From assembly GCA_947044365.1 (NCBI GenBank), contig OX345652.1:1209001-1273000 (forward strand): a stretch of DNA of 64,000 nt. The letters are read 5' to 3'. Position 1 is the first letter of the stretch. Every line of letters starts with the position of its first letter. The stretch is from Petrosia ficiformis (Eukaryota; Porifera; Demospongiae; Haplosclerida; Petrosiidae). A program made the position numbers and the translations under genes. Shown piece after piece: positions 48,099 through 59,000 of the stretch. The notes beneath the pieces were generated by a model. That model worked only from the letters and a program-made list of their open reading frames with translations, had not been told where the DNA came from and searched no databases.

Positions 48099-51000
48099 AT
48101 GTCTGATGATACAGTCAAACAGAAGTGTTTGAGGGCATTTGAGAATGGGGAAAAAGAGGAAGCTACTAGATTATTATTTGTTGTAGTTAGTCCTCGTACA
48201 CTGAAGTACTATGAACAAAGGACAATTTTATTTTACGCATGTTATTATGGATGGATTGATATAGTGATGGAGCTCATCAATGAATATCAATTAGACCCCA
48301 AGTGTAGAGATAGTAATGGCGACACTACACTACATACTGCATGTCGTCGAAAGGGAAATCTACATATTATTCAGTATCTGATTAATGAATGTCGATGTGA
48401 TCCAATGAGTAAGAACAACTATGGCAACACTCCACTACATAATGCTTGTGAAAGTGGAGATATAGAGGTGGTTCAGTTCCTGATTGTTGAATGTCGATGT
48501 GATCCGATGAATAAGAACAACTATGGCAACACTCCACTACATAGAGCTTGCGAAAGTGGAGATATAGAGATGGTTCGGTACATGATTGGTGAATGTCGAT
48601 GTGATCTGATGAGTGAGAACAATGACGGCAACACTCCACTACATAGTGCATGTTATCAAAAGGGAAATCTACATATTATTCAGTATCTGATTAATGAATG
48701 TCGATGTGATCCGATGAGTAAGAACAATGATGGTGACACTCCACTACATAGTGCTTGCGAAAGTGGAGATATAGAGATGGTTCGGTACATGATTGGTGAA
48801 TGTCGATGTGATCCGATGAGTAAGAACTACTATGGCAACACTCCACTACATAGAGCTTGCGAAAGTGGAGATATAGAGATGGTTCGGTACATGATTGGTG
48901 AATGTCGATGTGATCTGATGAGTGAGAACAATGACGGCAACACTCCACTACATAGTGCATGTTATCAAAAGGGAAATCTACATATTATTCAGTATCTGAT
49001 TAATGAATGTCGATGTGATCTGATGAGTAAGAACAATGATGGTGACACTCCACTACATAGTGCTTGCGAAAGTGGAGATATAGAGATGGTTCGGTACATG
49101 ATTGGTGAATGTCGATGTGATCCGATGAGTAAGAACAACTATGGCAACACTCCACTACATAGAGCTTGCGAAAGTGGAGATATAGAGATGGTTCGGTACA
49201 TGATTGGTGAATGTCGATGTGATCTGATGAGTGAGAACAATCGTGGCAACACTACACTACATAGTGCATGTTATCGAAAGGGAAATCTACACATTATTCA
49301 GTACCTGATTAATGAATGTCGATGTGATCTGATGAGTAAGAACAGATTTGACAACACTCCACTACATATAGCTTGTCAATATGGAGATATAGAGATGGTT
49401 CAGTTCCTGATTAGTGAATGTCGATGTGATCCCATGTGTAAGAACAAGGTTGGCAACACTCTACTACACAAGGCTTGTTATTTTCGTAATATTCCTGTTG
49501 TTGAATACATTCTCTCTACTGGCAAAATTGATCCACTAGTTAGAAATATACACGGAGAGACTCCATTAATGATCACAGATAGTCAGCAGAGGAAAGATTT
49601 AAAGAAAGTATTTGCTAAGTTTGGTAAAATCAAGATGTCTCATCCAGTTAATTCCTATGTCAATGTAGTTCTATTGGGAAACCCTGGAGCAGGTAAGAGT
49701 ACGTTAGCTCAGGTTATCATTCAGAGAGCTAGTGGTGTGTTTGCTTCAATACGTGGTTTGTTTCAATATGTAAAGGGAGTGGAGCTTTGTACAGCTGGCA
49801 TAATTCCTAGTAAACTGGAACATAGAGAATTAGGAAATGTTATCCTACATGATTTAGCAGGTCATCCAGAATATTACTCCAGCCACATAGCAGTCCTCGA
49901 GAATCTATTACATGGTTCTGCAGCTGTTTTCATTATCGTTGTTAGCTTATCCGATTTACAAGTATGCAAACACCTTCATCATTGGCTGAGTATTGTTGAG
50001 AATGAATGTCACAAGGCATTATGTCAGTGTCATGTGATTACGGTAGCCAGTCATATTGATGAAGTTAACCAGAGGAATCTACCAAATATCTACAGAGAGG
50101 TAGCAGAGATTTCATCATCACGGCTTTCTCAACAGAGTATTGTGAACTGTGGTTTGGTACATCTTGATTGTCGTAAGATTGTAGGTGGTGAGCTTTCATC
50201 ATTTACAACAACTTTATCCAGTGCATGTCAATCTATTCGTAGTACTAACACAAGAGAAATGAGTCTGTATTGTCACATGTTGTACGCTTTACTTGAAGAG
50301 AGGGAAGAGAGTGTCTACACACTAGATCAGTTAATGGCTATCTTGAGGGAATCAGAAGAATATTGCCTACCACAAGTCACGGAGGAGATAACAGAGTTAC
50401 TCTCCTCTCTTCACACAACTGGTCTTATTGTGTTTCTAAAGAACAACCGTGCACCTAGTAATTCATGGGTAGTTGCTCGAAAGGAAGTTCTTCTTACTAA
50501 AGTAAATGGAGTTGTATTTGCTCCTGATAATTTTAAAGAACATTGCGACATAGCTAGTAATACAGGGATAATTAGTTTGTCCAGTCTTTCTCAACTTTTC
50601 CCACAATATTCTTCAGATATGTTAGTTGTATTTCTTCAGTATATGGAACTGTGTCAGGAGATTAGTCAAGAATTCTTGGCTTTCACTAATCTGATGACAA
50701 AAGAGGAAGAATCATCAGATGAGATGAAGAGATTATTATTCTTTCCTGCTCTCATACGTGACACAGAAAGACCTCAAGAGATTCGTGAAACCTTTCAGTT
50801 CGGTTGGTGTCTTCAATGTTCTAATCCTCATCAGTACTTTGTTCCTCGTTTCCTCCATGTTCTTCTTCTTCATCTAGCCTATAATTATGCTCTCCCAAAA
50901 AGTGAATCTTCTATTCCAAATCTCCATCGTCTTTGTGATATATGGAAGAATGGAATCCATTGGTTAGACACAAGAGGAGTAGAGAGTGTAGTGGAGTTAG

Positions 51001-54000
51001 TAGACAATAGTCAGTGTGTTATACTCCTTATGTCTTGTAAACAAGGTTTGGAACACAATATGATAGAACGTCGTAAAGAGGTTATTTCAGAGATCCTATC
51101 TCTTCGAAAGCTAATATGTTGTAGATTAGAGGTAGAGGAGTTTGTGATTGATCCCGATGACTTAGAGTATCCCATTATTAAACCATCAGAACGAACACTT
51201 TATAATATGAAGCTTATTAGCTCATGTATTATTCATCAGGAACCATGTGTTCTTGATAGTAAAGGACATAAACATCGACTTGTACAAGAGCTACTACCAT
51301 TTGAACCTTCTGATAACATATATTCTTCAGGAGGCAGGAGAGTATCTGTATTTGCAGGACGTGATCCAGAGGTGAGCTACAGTAGTTCTATGTAAATCGT
51401 GGTTTATTCAGGCCTGTTGCATAATTAAGTGATTTTTTAATGTTCATATTATTAATCATTGTTATAGATACTGAGTGAACCAACTGTATTGGGAAGACTT
51501 ATATCTCATAAAGGTATACTATACACTGTGTATATAGTCACCTTGACCTCACTAGTGATAATTGATTAATTATCAGTTCTTATGTAGTGATAGATAATGT
51601 GTTTATATAATGTAATTATACACTGTATGACTTCCATACACTATAGGATCATCAGATGATAATATACCTTTAGCTGTTGTCTCTTCACACAGTGAGACTA
51701 GTCAGATCACTACAGGTATACTAATACAATTAACAATACATGTACTCACTTAACTCACTTTACTTTCAGGATCATTACACACATCAGAGTTAACTGTTCC
51801 TAATTTTCCTATAAACATACTCACAAGACACTTGTCTGATATAGCTGATGTTGTGTTAGATCCAGAGAAATTAGCTAATGATCTTCACTCTGCTGGTCTA
51901 ATAACATTTTATATTAAAGATAGAGTATTGACTACATCAAGTTACCCTCATTATGAGAAAGTCAGTATGTTACTGAATGATGTATGGAGGTTACTGAGAG
52001 GTGATAGTGATCGTAAGAAATTAATAATATTTTGTGATGTGCTGAAGAGACAGAATAAGGAAACAATTACTGGAATTACACAAGTTCTATTGAGGGAATT
52101 AGGTTAGTGAATTTATTATATTTATTTTATGCATTATACATTAACTTATTTTAGAGGTTTAATTATATATAGCTTTTTGTAATACATAGTTATTGTTATA
52201 CAAGTGTCAGGATTCTGCTTGTATCAATTATGTGCAAAATATTTAATATTTAATATTTAATTTTTAATTGAAGTAAAGGTATACCTCTGATGGCTTTCTA
52301 ATGATCTTTTCTAGATAGTGTTCTCATGTCTGAAGCCCTTCAGCCTATTATGAATGTAGTTACAATTCACTCTTCTTGCTATTTGTATATCATTGGGTTT
52401 TCAGTATTAGTTACAGTTTCTATGATTAGCATTCTTCCTTTGTACATGTGTAGCTCCAGCACATGTTGTTTTGTTTAACGTTTAACTGAGTCTCTGGAAT
52501 GACATTGCTTCTTTAAGTATGTATGCAACGTGTATATGACACAGACAGAGATATTTACAAGTAATTGTTTGTTTTGATCTTGATGTATAATTATTGAGTA
52601 ATATAATATGTACATGTCATATCATGTGGTATATATAGTATATACTAAAATAATGTAATTATAAGTTGATATAACCTTTATTATAACACATGTTATTATA
52701 AACACATTCCAGAGTATTAGTATATCCTTGTATAACAAGTTGTACCTAATTACTATAGGATTTACTTACTATGCCTTGTGTATTCATTTCATGTCATGTA
52801 CTTTACTAATAAATATACATTGTAGATCAAGATCAACAGTGGTGTGGAAACAGCCAGACATGCTGGACATTATCCTATAAATGCAGTGAACATGAAACTA
52901 ATCTGTAGGCAAAGTGTATGGGGAGCAGGACAAGAGTGATGTAAATAGGTCAAAATATCCTGTAGTTGGCTATATGTTTCCACACCCCTGAATATCAATT
53001 ACCTAACAGGAAACAAATTGATATAGATTTACTCTCAGGCAAATAATAATTGTTAATGTTACATTATAACCAAATGAAGATTTAAATAGCACATTAATTT
53101 AGTGAGATTAATTCATAAGTTGGAAGATCCTACTTTTTAAATAGTTCTTAGTATATTCCTGCTATACCGTATAGCCGGAAATATTGTCGGAGAAAAAACT
53201 TTGGCGGTTTGGCAGTGTAAACTTAAAATCGTCAATATTAAATCCGTAAAATTAAAAAATACGGCACAAAACCGCATGCGATCATCGGCATGTTGAAGAG
53301 TAGAGCGATACTGCTTGAAGTGTACTCTGCTATCTGCAAAGGAGCTCAAGGAAGTCAACAAGAAGGTCCAGCAGTGCCATAACGTATATATATGTACGTA
53401 CACATGTTCAATAAACCCCACCCACACATAAACTTTAATGATAATCCGTCAAAATTAACTCCGTAAAATTTTAATTTCCCCTATTTCAAGGCAAATTCCG
53501 CCAATATTTCCGGCTATACGGTAGTTTCTTTCAGTTAGAAGTACTATAGTAGTTATTATCTATACAATCCTTTCTCCTGTAGTCTAAATTAACTGTACAT
53601 TGTATTCATGTTCTATTTGATCAAAGCTCCCTGGAATGATACTTAATTAATAGCTGCTTCTATAATAAAATAATTAGTATTTTAATATACTAATTATATG
53701 ATAGTTGTTTTTTGTTTGATAGTGAAAAATTTCTAATACAATCATCATCATGTTCATTACTTACCTTGAGGATCATTACTAGTGATAATTGACTAATTAT
53801 TAGTTTTTATGTTGTGATAGATTACATATTTAGTTGTATACATAACATCATGCTACTATACACTACAGGATCATCAGATGTACACAGTAATAACAGTATA
53901 CCTTTAGCTGTTGTCTCTTCACACAGTGAGACTAGTCAGATCACTACAGGTATACTAATACAATCAACAATACTAATCTGTGTACTCACTAACTCACTTT

Positions 54001-54702
54001 ACTTTCAGGATCATCACACACATCAGAGTTAACTGTTCCTAATTCTATCACTACTACTCAACATGAATTACTGGACAGTACAGTAACATTACCTAATATC
54101 CAGTCCATGGCCTCTCACACTACAACAAGTGTAGAAGACTCTGAAAGAGACGAGAGAGAACATGTACCATCTCCTAAGAACATACTCACAAGACACTTGT
54201 CTGATATAGCTGATGTTGTATTAGATCCAGAGAAATTAGCTAATGATCTTCACTATGCTGGTCTAATAACATTACATATTAAAGATAGAGTATTGACTAC
54301 ATCAAGTTACCCTCGTTATGAGAAAGTCAGTATGTTACTGAATGATGTATGGAGGTTACTGAGAGGTGATAGCAATCGTGAAAAATTAATAATATTTTGT
54401 GATGTACTGAAGAGACAGAATAATGAAACACTTACTGGAATTACACAAGATATATTGAGAGAATTAGGTTAGTGAAAGAATACTTTACTAGTACTCTCGT
54501 GATTTGAAATCTTCACATCTTTCAAAGGCTACATTGAATCTAATGTTTGTTAGTAACAAGTAATTATAATTTAAGTCCAATAACTAATTGTTAACCAACT
54601 AGTGAACACAACTGTACTAACAATCTGACCTCAATTAAAGATATTATGTTATTGACCATATATGGTTATCTCATCTTTTGTTCTTTTATAGGATTATCAT
54701 AA
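48099..54702 (+). CDS. Gene B: ankyrin-ROC-COR protein with two CARD/death-like modules
   Basis: Exons 48099-51371, 51468-51513, 51647-51715, 51770-52102, 53869-53949, 54009-54467, 54692-54702 (GLS, stop); 1423 residues if all are used. Exon 1 (1091 codons): about 14 ankyrin repeats (residues 40-500), many in near-identical triplets (YGNTPLHRACESGDIEMVRY; DGNTPLHSACYQKGN; DGDTPLHSACESGD), then ROC with P-loop GNPGAGKS (527-534), HDLAGHPEYY (Ser of A and C replaced by Leu) and ASHID, then COR. C-terminal exons carry linkers and two CARD-like bundles. Spacing and sequence show a whole-gene duplicate of A and C. Like its paralogues it would act as a GTP-controlled cytoplasmic scaffold sensing something through the ankyrin array; ligand unknown. 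Confidence 0.87.
48510..49440 (+). repeat. 309-bp higher-order ankyrin repeats in gene B
   Basis: Three-ankyrin units recur at 309 bp: the block ACTCCACTACATAGAGCTTG starts at 48531, 48840 and 49149. Units differ by only a few bases. The 89-codon antisense frames over this region are shadows of the repeat. Confidence 0.9.
51468..51513 (+). other. Gene B linker exon 2
   Basis: Encodes ILSEPTVLGRLISHK, phase 0 in, phase 1 out; acceptor GTTATAG, donor GTATAC. Identical in C (60081-60126). Confidence 0.75.
51770..52102 (+). other. CARD/death-like module B1 (exon)
   Basis: 333 nt, phase 1-1. LSDIADVVLDPEKLANDLHS, AGLITFYIKDRVLTTSSYPH and YEKVSMLLNDVWRLLRGDSD; ends ITQVLLRELG. Same length as A2. 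Donor/stop overlap at the end. The preceding 51647-51715 exon is a shorter linker (SSDDNIPLAVVSSHSETSQ). Confidence 0.7.
53165..53523. mobile_element. TA-flanked inverted-repeat element inserted in a gene B intron
   Basis: Ends TACCGTATAGCCGGAAATAT and the inverse TACCGTATAGCCGGAAATAT agree over about 26 bp. The paralogous intron of gene A has the uninterrupted site (TATTCCTGTTATAATTTCTTTC at about 44422-44443), while B has CCTGC-TA[element]-GTTTCTTTC, so it inserted after the duplication. 359 bp, more CpG than the surroundings; the 96-codon minus frame is not recognisable. Confidence 0.88.
54009..54467 (+). other. CARD/death-like module B2 (exon)
   Basis: 459 nt, phase 1-1, with the acidic/basic lead TTSVEDSERDEREHVPSPKN, then LSDIADVVLDPEKLANDLHY, AGLITLHIKDRVLTTSSYPR, YEKVSMLLNDVWRLLRGDSN. 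Donor/stop overlap at the end; terminal exon GLS-stop at 54692. Confidence 0.7.
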
Positions 54703-55930
54703 TAATAACAGTAGGCTGTCTTTTCACACTAATGTCAGATCACTACAGGTATAGTTTAAGTAACATGTACATTTATGTTCCTATGTACATGTAAAGGTGT
54801 ATGAAGTGTACATGTATGTGTATATATATAGCTGATATACACACACACCACACACACTGTTTAAAGAGAGCACATTGACTCACTACCTTAAGCCTACTTG
54901 TAATTGTGCATACTAATTACTTACTAATCACACATGCTAAAAATATATTTTATGATTATACTTTATTAGGCATATCACACATGGCTCAGAAATTTGCTAA
55001 AATTAATGCATGCTAAATCCAACATTCAAAAATCACTAAATTTAGTGGACTCGATTAATAGTAGGCTTAAGATACAAATGAAACCAGTTACATTTATAAG
55101 CTCAAAGTACTAAAACTGATTGTTAACCAACTAGTGAACACAGCTGTACAATCTGACCTCAATTGAAGATATTATGTTATTGACCATATATGGTTATCTC
55201 ATCTTTTGCTCTTATACTATAGGATTATCATAATAATAACAGTAGGCTGTCTTTTCACACTAATGTCAGATCACTACAGGTTCTGGATGAGTTAGCTAGC
55301 CATTAAAGAGACACCACACCTGGTTATCAAGACCAGACATCCAGACAGTAACTATTATAGAATTATCTATTAATTACTTGTGTATGTATGTTTTGATATA
55401 TAATATTATAATCTTATATACATCCATTATTACTTCCCTTCACTTCAACTTTTTATATGCTTTTTGAATTTTGATCTTGAGTTTTTTTGATTTTGTTAAC
55501 TAATTGGTAATATCACCAACCAACACAGTAGTAGTACTACACCTTAAACTGGAAAATTGAAGTGTTGTACTATATACCCTACCACACTAGAGTTCTAAGA
55601 GTGTAAGTAACTTGTAACTGGATTTCTACATCTAAACGATCAATTATTTTCTATTTACCAATGTATTATTCAGTGACACTAAATATTGCAATAGAGCTGT
55701 TATTAAGTAAGTGTCACAAAACTCGTTTTCTTTATGATATGTACTAAAAAATAATAGTTTTTAGCATCGTACATAATTTGTTGCAAACGTTTTAGAAGTT
55801 GAAATGTTAAAACAATACAACAGCAACATGTTTACTAATAACAAAATACCTGTCCAGCTTCAGCAAACAGTATTTAAATAATCAATAATCTTAATTATTA
55901 TTCATTAGTATTATTATTTATTAAGAATTA
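54703..55930. other. Intergenic region between genes B and C
   Basis: 3' part of gene B; a second decayed GATTATCATAATAATAACAG terminal-exon copy at about 55222-55280; otherwise AT-rich without genes. Much of 54480-55290 aligns by eye with 45370-46090 after gene A. Confidence 0.5.
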
Positions 55931-55934
55931 TTAA

Positions 55935-56088
55935 TTAAATAACTGTTAGCTAAAGGTTGGTCATTAGTCAGACGTTTGTCTCATTTCATTGTGTTCTGTT
56001 CTACTTCTATTATATACAGTAAGTGATATATATATTTATTTCTTGTGATTATAATTATCTGTATTATGTTTTCATTATCAGTTAGTGA
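55935..56088 (+). promoter_or_regulatory. Conserved promoter and leader intron of gene C
   Basis: GTTAGCTAAAGGT, CATTAGTCAGACGTTTGTCT and TTCTATTATATACA, then a 63-nt leader intron (56019-56081), as before gene B. Confidence 0.6.
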
Positions 56089-59000
56089 ATGATGTCAGTC
56101 AAAGAGGTGAAATGTTGGAGGGCATTTGAGAATGGGGAAAAAAAGGAAGCGATTAGATTGTTACCTTTTGTAATTAATCCTCATAGACTGAAGGGCTATG
56201 ACCAAAGGACACTTCTTCATTGGGCATGTTATCATGGATGGATCGATATAGCGATGAAGCTCATTAATGAATATCAATTAGATCCAAAGTGTAGAGATAG
56301 TGATGACAAAACTCCACTACATTATGCATGTTCTCAAAATGGTAATTTACAAGTTATACGGTACCTGATTAATGAATGTCGATGTGATCCGATGAGTAAG
56401 AACAGGAATGAAAACACTCCACTACATGAAGCTTGTAGCTGTGGAGATATAGAGATGGTTCAGTACCTGATTGGTGAATGTCGATGTGATCTGATGAGTA
56501 AGAACAACAATGGCTACACTCCACTACATTTTGCATGTTCTCGAAAGGGAAATCTACGTATTATTCAGTACCTGATTAATGAATGTCGATGTGATCCAGT
56601 GAGTAAGAATGGATCAGACACAACTCCACTACACTTTGCTTGTAAATATAATAATCTAGAGATGGTTCGGTACTTAATTGGTGAATGTCGATGTGATCCG
56701 ATGAGAAAGAACAGATCGAACGACACTCCACTACACTTTGCTTGTAAATACAATAATCTAGAGATGGTTCGGTACTTGATTGGGGAATGCCAATGTGACC
56801 CGATGAGTAAGAACAGATCGAATGATACTCCACTACATTTTGCATGTTCTCAAAAGGGAAATTTATGTATTATTCAGTACCTGATTAATGAATGTCGATG
56901 TGATACGATGAGTAAGAACAGATTTGACGACACTCCACTCCATGTGGCTTGTAGAAGTGGAGATATAGAGATGGTTCGGTACCTGATTGGTGAATGCCGA
57001 TGTGATCCGATAAGAAAGAACAGATCAAACAACACTCCACTACACTTTGCTTGTAAATACAATAATCTAGAGATGGTTCGGTACTTGATTGGGGAATGTC
57101 GATGTGATCCGATGAGTAAGAACAGATCGAATGATACTCCACTACATTTTGCATGTTCTCAAAAGGAAAATTTACATATTATTCAGTACCTGATTAACGA
57201 ATGTCGATGTGATACGATGAGTAAAAATAATGATGGTGACACTCCACTGCATGTTGCTTGTAGAAATGGAGATATAGAGATAGTTCGGTACCTGATTGGT
57301 GAATGTCGATGTGATCCGATGAGTAAGAACAGATCAGACAACACTCCACTAAATTTAGCATGTTCTCAAAAGGGAAATTTATGTATTATTCAGTACCTGA
57401 TTAATGAATGTCGATGTGATCTGATGAGTAAGAATAATGATGGTGACACTCCACTGCATGTTGCTTGTAGAAATGGAGATATAGAGATAGTTCGGTACCT
57501 GATTGGTGAATGTCGATGTGATCCAATGAGTAAGAACAGATCAGACAACACTCCACTAAATTTAGCATGTTCTCAAAAGGGAAATTTATGTATTATTCAG
57601 TACCTGATTGATGAATGTCGATGTGATCCGATGAGTAAGAATAATGATGGTGACACTCCACTGCATGTTGCTTGTAGAAATGGAGATATAGAGATAGTTC
57701 GGTACCTGATTGATGAATGTCGATGTGATGCGATGAGTAAGAATAATGATGGTGACACTCCACTACATGTTGCTTGTAGAAATGGAGATATAGAGATGGT
57801 TCGGTACCTGATTGGTGAATGTCAATGTGATCCTATGAGTAAGAACATATTAGACAACACTCCACTACACGTTGCTTGTAGAAATGGAGATATCAATATG
57901 GTTCGGTACCTGATTAATGAATGTCAATGTGATCCGACGTGTAAGAACAGATTTGACAACACTCCACTACACTTCGCTTGTAAATATAATAATCTAGAGA
58001 TGGTTCGGTACTTGATTGGAAAATGTGAATGTAATCTGATGAGTAAGAACAATGATGGCAACACTCCTCTACATGTAGCTTGTATTGATATCCCTAATAT
58101 TCCTGTTGTTGAATACATTCTTTCTACTGGCAAAATTGAACCACTAGTTAGAAATATACACGGAGAGACTCCATTAATGATTGCAGCAGATAGTTGGTGG
58201 AGAGAAAATTTAAAAAAAGTATTTGCTAAGTTTGGTAAAATCAAGATGTCTCATCCAGTTAATTCCTATGTCAATGTAGTTCTATTGGGAAATCCTGGAG
58301 CAGGTAAGAGTACGTTAGCTCAGGTTATCATTCAGAGAGCTAGTGGTGTGTTTGCTTCAATACGTGGTTTGTTTCAATATGTAAAGGGAGTGGAGCTTTG
58401 TACAGCTGGCATAATTCCTAGTAAACTGGAACATAGAGAATTAGGAAATGTTATCCTACATGATTCAGCAGGTCATCCAGAATATTACTCCAGCCACATA
58501 GCAGTCCTCGAGAATCTACTACATGGTTCTGCAGCTGTTTTCATTATCGTAGTTAGCTTATCCGATATACAAGTATATAAACACCTTCATTATTGGCTGA
58601 CTATAGTTGAGAATGAATGTCACAAGGCATTAGATCAGTGTCATGTGATTACGGTAGCCAGTCATATTGATGAAGTTGACCAGAGGAATCTGCCAAATAT
58701 CTACAGAGAGTTAGCAGAGATTTCATCATCACGACTTTCTCAGCAAAGTATTGTGAACTGTGGTTTGGTACATCTTGATTGTCGTAAGCTTGTGGGTAGT
58801 GAGCTTTCATCATTTACAACAACTTTATCCAGTGCATGTCAATCTATTCGTAGTACTAACACAAGAGAAATGAGTCTATATTGTCACATGTTGTACGCTT
58901 TACTTGAAGAGAAGGAAGAGAGTGTCTACACACTAGACCAGCTAATGGGTATCTTGAGGAAATCAGATGAATATTGCCTACCACAATTCATTGACGAGAT

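Noticed and set aside
48382..48960. Two identical-looking antisense frames of 89 codons
   Set aside because: Shadows of the 309-bp ankyrin repeat in gene B; the same effect occurs in gene C.
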